Assembly: GCA_022792035.1 (NCBI GenBank)
Contig: JAAWAE010000019.1
Span: 1 to 52,948, forward strand
Length of the DNA: 52,948 nucleotides
From: Ruminiclostridium sp.
GTDB lineage: Bacteria; Bacillota; Clostridia; Oscillospirales; Oscillospiraceae
Reading direction: 5' to 3'
How positions within the stretch are numbered: the stretch's first letter is position 1; the number at the start of each line of letters is the position of its first letter. The position numbers were made by a program, and so were the translations under genes. Shown here piece by piece: positions 42,105 to 51,297 of the stretch. The notes below the pieces were generated by a model, which had not been told where the DNA came from, searched no databases, and worked only from the letters and a program-made list of their open reading frames with translations.

Positions 42105-43975
42105 GATTATGCAGCCTCACCGCCACCTTCGGCTGTCTCAACGGCGACACCCTGGAGTTCGGCCCGGGGATGACCCTCATCGGCGCCCCCAACGGCAGCG
42201 GGAAATCCACCTGGTGCGCCTTCCTGCGGGTGATGCTCTACGGCCTGGACACTCGGCAGCGGGATAAGCGGGGCAGCCCCGCCGACAAGAACCGCTACCG
42301 CCCCTGGTCCGGGGCCCCCATGGAGGGCCTGCTGGTGTGCGAGCACCAGGGCAAGCGCATCGAACTGCGGCGCAGCTCCCTGGGGGGCATCCCCATGGGG
42401 GAGTTCTCCGCTGTGTACGCCGGGACGGGACGGCCGGTCCCGGGGCTGACCGGGGAAAACGCCGGGGAATTCCTCACCGGCGTGGGCCGGGAGGTCTTTG
42501 ACCGCTCGGTGTTTCTGCGCCACAGCAGCCTGGCCGTGACCCAGAGCCGGGAGCTGGAACAGCGCATCGCCGCCCTGGTGTCCACAGGAGAGGAGGACGT
42601 CTCCTTCTCCCAGACGGAGGAGACCCTGCGCCGGTGGCAGCACCGGCGGCGCTATCACAACTCCGGCCGTCTGCCGGAGCTGGAGGCCGAGGAGGAGGCC
42701 CTGCGGGAGACCTTGCAGGAGACCCTGGCCCTGCGCCAGGAGCTGGAAGTCCTGGAAACCCAGGCCCAGGAGCTCCGGGCGGAAAAGGAGCACTGGGACA
42801 GCGTCCTGCGCTCGGAGGCCTCCCATATGGAAAGTTTGAGCAAGCAGCGCTTCGCCCAAGCCTCTACGGAGCTGGACGCGGCGGAGTATAAAGTCCAATC
42901 CCTCCAGGCCCAGCTGGAGGGGGAGGAGGACCTGGACGAGGAGGGCATCCAGGACCTGGAAGACGAGATCGACGAGCTGTACCGCGGCCTGGACGGCCGG
43001 AAGGTACGCCAGCGGGTCCTGCTTTTGCTGGCGGTGCTGCTGAGCTTGGCGGCAGCTGCCTGGTACCTCCTGCCCCAGATGCCCGCCGGGTGGGACTTGC
43101 CGGTGCTGCCGGTACTGCCGGCGCTGGTGCTGGCGGTGCCCGTGGCCGTGGTGTGGCTGCTGGTGCTGCTGCTGGGCCTGTCCAAAGGGGCGGCGGACCG
43201 GCGGGACCGGGCGGACTTGGTGGAATTACAGGACCTCCTGGAAAACCGCCAGAGCCGCAGCCAGCAGGCCCAGGAGCTGGAAGCCGCCATCGCCCAGCGG
43301 GACCAGGCGAAACGCTATCTGGAGGCGGTGCGCCAGCCCAGCGCCCCCTACCAGTCCCCGGAGGCCGAGAGCTGCCGGGAGGACCTCCACGCCGCCCAGC
43401 GGGAGATCGCCCAGCTCCAAGGGCAGCTCTGCGCCCTGGGGGACCCGGCGGTGGTGGACGCCCAGCTGGACAATCTGGCCGAGGAGATCGAGACCTTACA
43501 GCAGGAGTACGACGCCATCGAGCTGGCCCGGGCCGTCCTGGCCCAGGCCGACGAGGCCCTCCACGCCCGCTTTTCCCCCAAACTGACCCAGCAGGCGGAG
43601 GCCTATTTTTCCCGCCTGACCCAGGGACAGTATTCCCAGGTGACCCTGTCCAAGGACCTGGACGTCAGCGTCCAGGAGCGGGGCAGCGTCACCCCCAGGC
43701 CCCTGGCGGTGCTGAGCCAGGGCACCGCCGACGCGCTGTACCTGGCCCTGCGCCTGGCCATGGCGGACTTGGTGCTCCCCGACCCCGGGGCCTGTCCCCT
43801 GGTGCTGGACGACGCTCTGCTGACCCTGGACGACGAACATCTGCGCCTGACCCTGGCGCTGCTCATGGAGCTGGCGGGGGAGCGGCAGATCCTCTTCTTC
43901 ACCTGCCAGCACCGGGAGCTGGCCGTCTGCGGGAACCGGGTGGATGTGATCCAGCTGCCGGGGTTCAATCCCTGA
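42101..43975 (+). CDS. YhaN-like SMC-type ATPase with membrane hairpin (624 aa)
   Basis: Partner of the preceding nuclease. Walker A IGAPNGSGKSTW (29-36) at the N-terminus, Walker B CPLVLDDALLTLDD (~565) at the C-terminus, coiled coils on both sides (~190-300 and ~365-510), and a signature-like LSQGTADALYLALRLA. In the middle, where Rad50 has its hook, are two long hydrophobic helices (~304-326 and ~332-360) instead. This places the tip of the coiled coil in the membrane, as in B. subtilis YhaN. Confidence 0.88.
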   Translation: MRLCSLTATFGCLNGDTLEFGPGMTLIGAPNGSGKSTWCAFLRVMLYGLDTRQRDKRGSPADKNRYRPWSGAPMEGLLVCEHQGKRIELRRSSLGGIPMGEFSAVYAGTGRPVPGLTGENAGEFLTGVGREVFDRSVFLRHSSLAVTQSRELEQRIAALVSTGEEDVSFSQTEETLRRWQHRRRYHNSGRLPELEAEEEALRETLQETLALRQELEVLETQAQELRAEKEHWDSVLRSEASHMESLSKQRFAQASTELDAAEYKVQSLQAQLEGEEDLDEEGIQDLEDEIDELYRGLDGRKVRQRVLLLLAVLLSLAAAAWYLLPQMPAGWDLPVLPVLPALVLAVPVAVVWLLVLLLGLSKGAADRRDRADLVELQDLLENRQSRSQQAQELEAAIAQRDQAKRYLEAVRQPSAPYQSPEAESCREDLHAAQREIAQLQGQLCALGDPAVVDAQLDNLAEEIETLQQEYDAIELARAVLAQADEALHARFSPKLTQQAEAYFSRLTQGQYSQVTLSKDLDVSVQERGSVTPRPLAVLSQGTADALYLALRLAMADLVLPDPGACPLVLDDALLTLDDEHLRLTLALLMELAGERQILFFTCQHRELAVCGNRVDVIQLPGFNP

Positions 43976-44020
43976 GCGGCCAGCGTATGGCCGCGATCCA
44001 ATCAATCAAAGGAGTATGCT

Positions 44021-44671
44021 ATGTCTGACGAAAAAATCCAGGTCGCCGGGACCTCTGAGGACCCCGCCCCCCAGACCGAAGCCGCCGGGGACGGCGGCAA
44101 AAAGAAGAAAAAGAAAAAGGGCGGACCGGGGTCCGACCTTTACTCCTGGCTGCAGGCCCTGTCCTTCGCCATGGTGCTGCTGGTGGTCCTGTTCACCTTC
44201 TTCGGCCGGATCATCGGCGTGTTCGGCACGTCCATGGAACCGACGCTGCACGAGGGAGATATGCTGCTGCTGCAATGCGCGGGCTATGAGCCGAAGCAGG
44301 GGGACGTGGTTGTCCTGCACAAGGATTTCGGTGAGATCACCAGCCCCGTGGTCAAGCGGATCATCGCCCTGGAGGGCCAGAGCGTGGAGATCGACTACAG
44401 CACCTCCACCGTTTATGTGGACGGCGTGGCGCTGGAGGAGCCGTACATCCTCCAGGAGCCGGAGGGGCCCAACATGGTCCTGCCCTCCAACGAGAAGGAA
44501 CACGGGACCTATTGGGAGGTCCCCGAGGGCTGTGTGTTCGTGATGGGGGACCATCGCAACCACTCTTCCGACAGCCGGAACGAGGGTCTAGGCCCGGTGG
44601 ACACCCGGTATATCATCGGGAAGGCCCTGTATGTGATCGCGCCGCTGAACGCGATCCGCGCCATTGATTGA
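44021..44671 (+). CDS. lepB: Signal peptidase I
   Basis: Cleaves signal peptides of secreted proteins at the outer face of the membrane. One N-terminal helix (~42-62) after a Lys-rich cytoplasmic tail with seven consecutive lysines. Catalytic Ser71 in FGTSMEPTLHEGD and Lys112 in VVKRIIALEG; GDHRNHSSDSRNEG is box E. RBS AAAGGAG. The rqcP gene follows 11 bp later. Confidence 0.96.
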   Translation: MSDEKIQVAGTSEDPAPQTEAAGDGGKKKKKKKGGPGSDLYSWLQALSFAMVLLVVLFTFFGRIIGVFGTSMEPTLHEGDMLLLQCAGYEPKQGDVVVLHKDFGEITSPVVKRIIALEGQSVEIDYSTSTVYVDGVALEEPYILQEPEGPNMVLPSNEKEHGTYWEVPEGCVFVMGDHRNHSSDSRNEGLGPVDTRYIIGKALYVIAPLNAIRAID

Positions 44672-44682
44672 GAGGTGTTGGA

Positions 44683-44922
44683 ATGCGGCTGGATAAATGG
44701 CTCAAGGTCTCGCGGCTGATCAAGCGGCGGACCGTGGCGAACGAAGCCTGTGACAACGAGCGCATCTCCGCCAACGGGCGGGTGGTGAAGGCTTCCTATG
44801 ACGTGAAGGAGGGGGACGTGTTGGAGATCCGCTTCGGCCAGCGCACCGTGAGGGTGGAAGTGCTCTCGGTGGTGGAGCAGAAGGGGAAGGAAAACGCGGC
44901 CCTGATGTATCAGCAGCTGTGA
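44683..44922 (+). CDS. rqcP: S4-domain protein RqcP
   Basis: 79 residues, one S4 RNA-binding domain: MRLDKWLKVSRLIKRRTVAN, ERISANGRVVKASYDVKEGD, LEIRFGQRTV. RqcP works with RqcH on stalled 50S subunits to add alanine tails. ATG at 44683 after GAGGTG; an alternative start five codons earlier overlaps lepB. Ends at a strong terminator. Confidence 0.92.
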   Translation: MRLDKWLKVSRLIKRRTVANEACDNERISANGRVVKASYDVKEGDVLEIRFGQRTVRVEVLSVVEQKGKENAALMYQQL

Positions 44923-44942
44923 GGGTTCCTCGCAGGGAGATA

Positions 44943-44979
44943 AAAGGCCGGCAGCCCGTTTGACAGGCTGCCGGCCTTT
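44943..44979. terminator. Bidirectional terminator between rqcP and dpaL
   Basis: Arms AAAGGCCGGCAGCC / GGCTGCCGGCCTTT with a 9-nt loop, between convergent operons. Confidence 0.88.
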
Positions 44980-44991
44980 CATCGTATCCCG

Positions 44992-46152
44992 TTATCCCTG
45001 CAGCACCGCCTGATAATGGACCCGGTCCGTATCCCCCTCGGTGCTGATGAGCAGGACCCGGGCGCCGGCGTCCAGGCCCAGCGCCGTGCGCGCCTGAGCC
45101 AAGGCGGGGTCGGTCATCAGCGCCGCCAGAGCGCCGGCGGTCACCGCCCCGGATTCCCCGGAGACGATGGCCGGGTCCCCCGGCCCGGGACGGCCCAGCA
45201 GACGCATCCCCGCCTCCGTCACAGCATCGGAGCAGGAGAGGAAGGCGCTGGCGGCGGCCCGGAGCAGCGGCCAGCTGAGGACGTTCACCTCCCCGCAGCA
45301 CAGACCGGCCATGGTACTGTTCATCGCCCCAGTGACGGCATGGAGGGTCCCGTCATCGGCGGCGGCGGTGCGGAAATGACAGTCCGCCGCCGCCGGCTCC
45401 ACCACGATCACCTGGGGGCTTTGCGCCCCCCACCGGGCGGCAAAGTAGGCGGCCGCGGCACCGGCCAGGCTCCCCACCCCCGCCTGCAGGAAGAGGTGGG
45501 TGGGTTTCTCCCCGCCCTGCCGGGTCAGCGCCTCCTCGATCTCCCAGGCCAGGGTGGCGTAGCCCTCCATGATGCAGGCGGGGATCTCCTCATACCCAGG
45601 CCACGCGGTGTCCTGGATCAGGACATACCCTTTCTCTTCCGCCTCCTGGGCGGAGCGGCGCACCGCCTCGTCGTAGTTCATGGGCAGGATGTCCGCCTGG
45701 GCCCCCAGGGCGCGGATGTTCTCCAGACGCTCGGCCACGGTCCCGGCGGGCATATGGACCACCGCCTTCTGCCCCAGCTCCCTGGCCGCCCAGGCCACCC
45801 CCCGGCCATGGTTGCCGTCGGTGGTGGTGAGGAAGGTGATGGGGGCCTCCTGCCCCTCTTTCAGGCGCAGGAAGGCGCGCTCGTCAGCGGGGATGCCCCG
45901 CTTTTGGCACAGATACCGCCCCATGGCCCAGCTGCCCCCCAGGCCCTTGAAGGCATTGAGGCCAAAGCGTTTGGACTCATCCTTCACCCATACCTGGGCC
46001 AGCCCCAGGGTCCGGGCCAGGGCCGGCAGGGGATGTAAGGGGGTAGGGGCATAGGCGGGGATGCCCTGGTGAAAGGCGCGGCCCGGGGCCTCTCCCCAAT
46101 GGGCGGGGACGGCGGCGGGGTCGCGGTGGGGGTTGAAAACGATTTTGATCAT
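44992..46152 (-). CDS. dpaL: Diaminopropionate ammonia-lyase
   Basis: PLP fold-type II enzyme that splits 2,3-diaminopropionate into pyruvate and two ammonia. PLP lysine in SKRFGLNAFKGLGGSWA; LTTTDGNHGRGVAWAA, QDTAWPGYEEIPACIMEGY shortened to QDTAWPGYEEIP, and the phosphate loop QAGVGSLAGA are typical of DpaL/YgeX. 386 residues. Last gene of the TRAP operon; a hairpin at 46177-46201 separates it from dctM. Confidence 0.92.
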   Translation of the reverse strand: MIKIVFNPHRDPAAVPAHWGEAPGRAFHQGIPAYAPTPLHPLPALARTLGLAQVWVKDESKRFGLNAFKGLGGSWAMGRYLCQKRGIPADERAFLRLKEGQEAPITFLTTTDGNHGRGVAWAARELGQKAVVHMPAGTVAERLENIRALGAQADILPMNYDEAVRRSAQEAEEKGYVLIQDTAWPGYEEIPACIMEGYATLAWEIEEALTRQGGEKPTHLFLQAGVGSLAGAAAAYFAARWGAQSPQVIVVEPAAADCHFRTAAADDGTLHAVTGAMNSTMAGLCCGEVNVLSWPLLRAAASAFLSCSDAVTEAGMRLLGRPGPGDPAIVSGESGAVTAGALAALMTDPALAQARTALGLDAGARVLLISTEGDTDRVHYQAVLQG

Positions 46153-46174
46153 AACGATACGCTCCTTTCAAAAA

Positions 46175-46201
46175 CACCCCCTGATGGATTCCATCAGGGG
46201 G
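46175..46201 (-). terminator. Hairpin between dctM and dpaL
   Basis: Minus strand arms CCCCCTGATGG / CCATCAGGGGG followed by TGTTTT. Probably a partial terminator that lowers dpaL relative to the transporter. Confidence 0.65.
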
Positions 46202-46231
46202 CATTAGGTATTATGGATATGCAAACTGCCC

Positions 46232-47506
46232 TCAGACCACCAGCCCGGGCAGGAAGAGGGGCAGGTAGACGTAGAGCAGGAACACCACGATGAGGCCCAG
46301 CAGGTAGGGCGCCACCGACTTGGAGATCTTCTCGATGGGCAGGCCCGTGGTACTGGAGGCCACAAAGAGGTTGATGGCCACCGGCGGGGTGATCATGCCG
46401 ATGGAGATGCCAATGGTGAAGAGGATGCCGAAATGCACCAAGCTCACCCCCAGGGCCTCCACCAGGGGCAGGAAGACCGGCGTGAGGAGGATCACTGCCG
46501 AGGAGGTCTCCATGAACACCCCGGCGATGAGGACGATGACGGCGATGAGCAGCAGCAGGATGTACTTGTTGTCCGACACCGACAGCACCGCCTGGGCGAT
46601 CTGGGAGGGGATCTTCCAGTTGGCCAGGACCCAGCCGAAGACCCCGCTGCAGGCGATGATGATCATGATGATGGCCGAAGTCCGGGCGCTGCCCAGGAGG
46701 ATCTGTCCCAGTTCCTTCAGGGTCATGTCCCGGTAGATCACAAAGGAGATCAGCGCCGCGTAGAGCACCGCCACCGCCGCCGACTCCGAGGGGGTGAACT
46801 TTCCGGAGAAGATGCCCCCCAGGATGATCAGGGGCATCAGGATGGCCCAGATGGCCCGGAGGAAGGTCCTGCCGATGTGGCGCAGGGTGTCCTGGAAGGA
46901 ACGCTTTTCCCCCTTGGGGTAGTGACGCCGGTGGGCCTGGACCAGGGCGATGGAGATGAGCACCACGCCCATACACACCCCGGGAAGAAAGCCGTTGGAG
47001 AAGAGCTGGGTGACGCTGGGGCCGGCGATCACCGCGTAGAGCACCATAGGCACCGACGGCGGGATCACCACGCCGATGCAGCCCGAGGCCGCCACCAAGG
47101 CGGCGGAAGAGCTCTCGTCATACCCGCGCTTTTTCAGCTCCGGGATCAGGGTTGCCCCCACAGCGGCGGTGGTGGCCGCGCCGGAGCCGGAAATGGCCGC
47201 AAAGAACATCCCGGCGGCCACCGCCACGGCGGACAGTCCCCCCCGAATGCGGCCCAGAAGGGACTCGGCAAAGGACACCAGGGTCTGGCTCATGGCCCCC
47301 CGAGCCAGCAGGTCCCCGGCCAGGATGAAGAAGGGCACCGCCACCAGGGGGAAGGAGTCCGTGGAAGCAAACATCCGCTGGACCACGATGAGCAGGTTCA
47401 CGTCTCCCGCCAGCAGCACCGCCACCCCCGCCACGGCAATGGCAAAGGCGATGGGCACCCCCAGCACCAGCAGCACCAGGAAGGTCAGGAAGAGGATGGC
47501 TGTCAT
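46232..47506 (-). CDS. dctM: TRAP transporter large permease
   Basis: 424-residue protein with ~12 helices. Family stretches: LGVPIAFAIAVAGV at the start, SGSGAATTAAVGATLIP, ASGCIGVVIPPSVPMVLYAV shortened to GCIGVVIPPSVP, and ITPPVAINLFVAS. It forms the sodium-coupled transport path for solutes delivered by DctP. Start overlaps the dctQ stop by 4 nt. Confidence 0.96.
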   Translation of the reverse strand: MTAILFLTFLVLLVLGVPIAFAIAVAGVAVLLAGDVNLLIVVQRMFASTDSFPLVAVPFFILAGDLLARGAMSQTLVSFAESLLGRIRGGLSAVAVAAGMFFAAISGSGAATTAAVGATLIPELKKRGYDESSSAALVAASGCIGVVIPPSVPMVLYAVIAGPSVTQLFSNGFLPGVCMGVVLISIALVQAHRRHYPKGEKRSFQDTLRHIGRTFLRAIWAILMPLIILGGIFSGKFTPSESAAVAVLYAALISFVIYRDMTLKELGQILLGSARTSAIIMIIIACSGVFGWVLANWKIPSQIAQAVLSVSDNKYILLLLIAVIVLIAGVFMETSSAVILLTPVFLPLVEALGVSLVHFGILFTIGISIGMITPPVAINLFVASSTTGLPIEKISKSVAPYLLGLIVVFLLYVYLPLFLPGLVV

Positions 47507-48006
47507 AACTCCGCCACCCCCTCTGAATGCTTCCGGGTGAAGAGCTGGAAGATGGCGTCCACCACATGGACTTCCAGGATGGCAAAGCCAACGGGGATGG
47601 ACATATACATATACTTCATGGGGATGCGCAGGGCAGGGGAGAGCTGATTGCCCTGCATCCCCATGTACTGGAAGCCATAGAAGATGGCAATGGCGCTGAA
47701 CACGCCGCAGATCACATGGACGAGGACTTTTACCGTCTTCCCCGCCATGGGCGGCAGGAAGCCGTGGAGCAGGGTCACGGAGATATGGCCCCCGTGTTTA
47801 TAGACGATGCCCGCGCCGAGGAAGGTGGACCAGACCAGCAGATAGCGGCACAGCTCCTCGCTCCAGGTCAGGGCCGTGAAGAAGACACGGCAGAGGATCT
47901 GAAGCCCCGTGATGAGCACCATCGCCGCCAGGATGACCACGCATCCGCCGCCGCAGACCTTGTCCAGGACATCGCTTACTTTATGGATGGCTCTTGCAAG
48001 TGGCAT
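47503..48006 (-). CDS. dctQ: TRAP transporter small permease
   Basis: 167 residues with four helices; TWSEELCRYLLVWSTFLGAG is the DctQ signature region. It complexes with DctM. Lies 16 bp after dctP. Confidence 0.94.
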   Translation of the reverse strand: MPLARAIHKVSDVLDKVCGGGCVVILAAMVLITGLQILCRVFFTALTWSEELCRYLLVWSTFLGAGIVYKHGGHISVTLLHGFLPPMAGKTVKVLVHVICGVFSAIAIFYGFQYMGMQGNQLSPALRIPMKYMYMSIPVGFAILEVHVVDAIFQLFTRKHSEGVAEL

Positions 48007-48022
48007 AGACCGTCACTGTCGG

Positions 48023-49048
48023 TTAGGACAGCGCCTCCTGGATGCGGGTGATGTATTCCTCGAACTCAGGGTGGGCATCGTAGACGGACTGAACGGCGGT
48101 CTGGAAGCTCTCCAGATCGGGGTTCTCGCAGACCTCCATGTTGTTGTCCTTCATGGCCTGGAGCTGCTCGGCCTCATGGTCGGCGGTCCACTGACGCTCG
48201 TATTCCGCGGCCTCCTGGGCGGCCTCCAGGAAGATGGTCTGGACATCCTCAGGCAGGCCGTCAAAGACCTGCTTGCTCATGGTGATGATGGCGCTGGCGT
48301 AGGCGTGGCGGGTGAGGGTGGCGTACTTCTGGGACTCCCAGAGCTTATAGGAATAGATGACGTTGATGGGGTTCTCCTGCCCCTGGACGGTGCTCTGCTG
48401 GAAGGCGGTCAGGGCATCGGACCAAGCCATGGGGACGGCATTGACGCCCATGGCCTTAAAGGCCTCGGTGTAGATGGGGTTTTCCATGACGCGGATCTTC
48501 AGGTCCTTCACGTCTTCGGCCTTCTCTACAGGACGCACGCTGTTGGTGAGGTTGCGAAAGCCCCGCTCGGCATAGGCCAGACCCTTGAGGTTGGCGTCCT
48601 CCAGGGTAGCCAGGAGCTCCTGGCCGATCTCGCCGTCCAGGATCTTATACACGTCCTCGTTGCTGGAGAAGAGGAAGGGCATATCCAGCACGCCCATGTC
48701 CTTGGAGAAGTTGACGAAGGGGCCGCTGGTGATGATGCCCAGCTCCAGGGTCCCCATCTGCATACTCTCCAGCAGGGTACGCTCGTCGCCCAGGTCACCG
48801 TTGGGGTGGATCTCGATGGTGTAAGCGCCTTCGGTGCGCTCTTCCACCAGCTCGGCGAACTTTTCGGCGGCGACCTGGAAGCTGTCGTCGGTATTGACGG
48901 TGGTGCCCAGCTTCAGGACGGTGGCCTCACCGGAGGCGGCGCCTTCGCCTTCCTCCTCGGCGGGGGCGGCGGGCTCGCCGCCGCAGGCGGCCAGGGACAG
49001 GCACATCATGCCGGCGAGAAGCAGGGCAAGGAAACGATTCTTTTTCAT
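48023..49048 (-). CDS. dctP: TRAP transporter solute-binding lipoprotein
   Basis: 341 residues; lipobox SLAAC, then an acidic linker. The DctP fold is marked by VLKLGTTVNTDDSF, the conserved arginine in LKIRVMENPIYTEAF and AFQQSTVQGQENPINVIYS. The Arg normally pairs with the carboxylate of the solute. Linked to dpaL, the solute may be 2,3-diaminopropionate or another amino acid (inference). RBS AAAGGAG. Confidence 0.94.
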   Translation of the reverse strand: MKKNRFLALLLAGMMCLSLAACGGEPAAPAEEEGEGAASGEATVLKLGTTVNTDDSFQVAAEKFAELVEERTEGAYTIEIHPNGDLGDERTLLESMQMGTLELGIITSGPFVNFSKDMGVLDMPFLFSSNEDVYKILDGEIGQELLATLEDANLKGLAYAERGFRNLTNSVRPVEKAEDVKDLKIRVMENPIYTEAFKAMGVNAVPMAWSDALTAFQQSTVQGQENPINVIYSYKLWESQKYATLTRHAYASAIITMSKQVFDGLPEDVQTIFLEAAQEAAEYERQWTADHEAEQLQAMKDNNMEVCENPDLESFQTAVQSVYDAHPEFEEYITRIQEALS

Positions 49049-49109
49049 TTTTCAACACTCCTTTTTCACAATAAAAGCGACAAACGGCATACCGCCGCTG
49101 TCGGGTACT

Positions 49110-49138
49110 ATGTTAGTGCAAATGGCATTTGATGTCAA
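49110..49138 (-). promoter_or_regulatory. Promoter of the TRAP-dpaL operon
   Basis: Minus strand: -35 TTGACA (49133-49138), 17-bp spacer, -10 TAACAT (49110-49115). Confidence 0.72.
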
Positions 49139-49171
49139 GATAAAGTGTCAGATCTGTGGATAAAATTTTGA

Positions 49172-49212
49172 GAAAAAAGCCGGAAGTCCCCGTGTCCCAG
49201 GGGCTTCCGGCT
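49172..49212 (-). terminator. Terminator upstream of the TRAP promoter
   Basis: Minus strand AGCCGGAAGCCCC / GGGGACTTCCGGCT (one bulged base) followed by TTTTTT. Insulates dctP from metG. Confidence 0.82.
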
Positions 49213-49269
49213 ACAAAAGTGCTTGACAGTTGTTAGTTTTACACAGTTTGTGTTTTGGGGGAGAAAGGA

Positions 49270-49301
49270 GTAACCGCCTGGCTAGCACCCCAGGCGGTTA
49301 C
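49270..49301 (-). terminator. Hairpin after metG
   Basis: Perfect 12-bp arms GTAACCGCCTGG / CCAGGCGGTTAC, 20 bp past the metG stop; no strong U-run, so it may act with the next terminator. Confidence 0.6.
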
Positions 49302-49321
49302 CAATTTATTCCCGCAAAGCC

Positions 49322-51274
49322 TCAATACAGCTTCGCCCCAGCGGGGATGCTGTCATCCAGCATGAGCAGATTCAACCGCTCCTCCCCCCGCTCCTGATGC
49401 ACCGCCGAGAGCAGCATCCCGCAGGACTCCAGGCCCATCATCTTCCGCGGCGGCAGGTTCACGATGGCCACCAAGGTCTTGCCCAGCAGCTCCTCAGGCT
49501 GATAATACATAGAGATCCCGGAGAGGATCTGCCGGTCCGTCCCGCTGCCGTCGTCCAGGGTGAAGCGCAGGAGCTTTTTGGACTTCTTCACCGGCTGGCA
49601 GTCCTTCACCTTCACCACCCGGAAGTCGCTCTTGCTAAAAGTCTCGAAATCCACGTCCTCCATAAACGGCTCCCGCTCCACGGCGGGCTGGGCCGCGTCC
49701 GCCTGCAATTCCTCCAGCTCCGCCAGGGCCTTGTCCAGGTCGATGCGGGGGAAGAGGTTCTCGCCCTTGGTGACGGTGACAGTCTGGGACAGGGAGCCCC
49801 ACGCAGCGGCGCTCTCCCAGCTCTGGCAGCAGGACCCCAGCTGGGCAAAAAGCTTTTCCATGCTCTCCGGCATGAAGGGGGTCAGCAGGACGCCGCAGAT
49901 CCGGGTGGTCTCCAACAGGTTGTACAGCACCTGGGATAACCGCGCGCCGTTGGCGGCGATGTCCTTGCCCAGGACCCAGGGGGCCGTCTCGTCAATATAT
50001 TTGTTGGCCCGCTGGATGAGCTTAAACACCTCCGCCAGGGCGTTCTGGAACTGGAACTTCTCCATCTGCGCCTCATAGCGCCCCCGCAGGCCCGACGCCA
50101 GGGCAATCAACTCCCCGTCCTGGGCCTCGTCGGCCAGCTTCGCCTCCGGCAGGGTGCCGCCGAAGTATTTTACCGCCATGGCGGTGGTGCGGGAGAGCAG
50201 GTTGCCCAAGTCGTTGGCCAGGTCCACGTTGATGGTCTGGATCAGCAGCTCATTGGAAAAATTGCCGTCGGAGCCGAAGGGGAAGGTGCGCAGGAGGAAG
50301 AAGCGCAGGGCGTCCACCCCGAACTTCTCCGCCAGCAGGTAGGGGTCCACCACGTTGCCCTTGGACTTGGACATCTTCCCCCCATCCAGCAGCAGCCAGC
50401 CGTGGCCGTAAACCTTCTTGGGCAGGGGCAGGTCCAGGCTCATGAGCATGGCGGGCCAGATGATGGAATGGAAGCGGACGATCTCCTTGCCCACGAAGTG
50501 GACGTCGGCAGGCCAGTATCGTTCCAGGTCGTCATGGGCCTCGTTCTGATAGCCCAGGGCGGTCATGTAGTTGAACAGAGCGTCGATCCAGACATAGACC
50601 ACATGGCCCTCGTCGAAGTCCACCGGCACCCCCCAGGAGAAGGAGGTCCGGGAGACGCACAGGTCCTCCAGGCCGGGTTTGATAAAATTGTTCACCATCT
50701 CGTGGACCCGGGACCGGGGCTCTAAAAAGTCCGTATTCTCCAGCAGGTCCTGCACCCGCTGGGCGTACTTGGACAGCCGGAAGAAATAGGCCTCTTCCTG
50801 GGCATCCTGGACCTCCCGGCCGCAGTCGGGACACTTGCCGTCCTTGAGCTGGCTTTCCGTCCAGAAGGATTCACAGGGCTTGCAGTATTTTCCCACATAC
50901 TTCCCCTTATAGATATCCCCCTTGTCGTACATGGCCTTAAAAATCTTCTGAATGGCGGAGACGTGATAGCCGTCGGTGGTGCGGATGAAGCGGTCGTTGG
51001 AGATGTTCATCAGCTGCCACAGATCCCGCACGCCCCGGGGACCGTCCACAATGCCGTCCACGAACTGCTGGGGGGTGACGCCGGCTTCCTTGGCCTTGTC
51101 CTGGATCTTCTGGCCGTGTTCGTCGGTGCCGGTGAGGAACATCACGTCGCAGCCGGTGAGGCGTTTATAGCGGGCCATGGCGTCGGTGGCTACGGTGCAG
51201 TAGGTGTGTCCGATGTGCAGTTTATCGGAGGGATAATAAATGGGGGTGGTGATATAAAATTTCTGTTTCTCCAT
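49322..51274 (-). CDS. metG: Methionyl-tRNA synthetase with C-terminal tRNA-binding domain
   Basis: Charges tRNA-Met. 650 residues: class I signature DKLHIGHTY (HIGH at 20-23), zinc knuckle CKPCESFW and GKCPDCG, KMSKS as GGKMSKSKGNVV, anticodon-binding helices ~390-520, and a C-terminal OB-fold dimerisation/tRNA-binding domain from ~545 (FSKSDFRVVKVKDCQPV, SGISMYYQPEELLG). Clear full length. Last gene of proS-membrane protein-metG. Confidence 0.97.
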   Translation of the reverse strand: MEKQKFYITTPIYYPSDKLHIGHTYCTVATDAMARYKRLTGCDVMFLTGTDEHGQKIQDKAKEAGVTPQQFVDGIVDGPRGVRDLWQLMNISNDRFIRTTDGYHVSAIQKIFKAMYDKGDIYKGKYVGKYCKPCESFWTESQLKDGKCPDCGREVQDAQEEAYFFRLSKYAQRVQDLLENTDFLEPRSRVHEMVNNFIKPGLEDLCVSRTSFSWGVPVDFDEGHVVYVWIDALFNYMTALGYQNEAHDDLERYWPADVHFVGKEIVRFHSIIWPAMLMSLDLPLPKKVYGHGWLLLDGGKMSKSKGNVVDPYLLAEKFGVDALRFFLLRTFPFGSDGNFSNELLIQTINVDLANDLGNLLSRTTAMAVKYFGGTLPEAKLADEAQDGELIALASGLRGRYEAQMEKFQFQNALAEVFKLIQRANKYIDETAPWVLGKDIAANGARLSQVLYNLLETTRICGVLLTPFMPESMEKLFAQLGSCCQSWESAAAWGSLSQTVTVTKGENLFPRIDLDKALAELEELQADAAQPAVEREPFMEDVDFETFSKSDFRVVKVKDCQPVKKSKKLLRFTLDDGSGTDRQILSGISMYYQPEELLGKTLVAIVNLPPRKMMGLESCGMLLSAVHQERGEERLNLLMLDDSIPAGAKLY

Positions 51275-51297
51275 AGTGTGTAACCTCCAAACACCCG

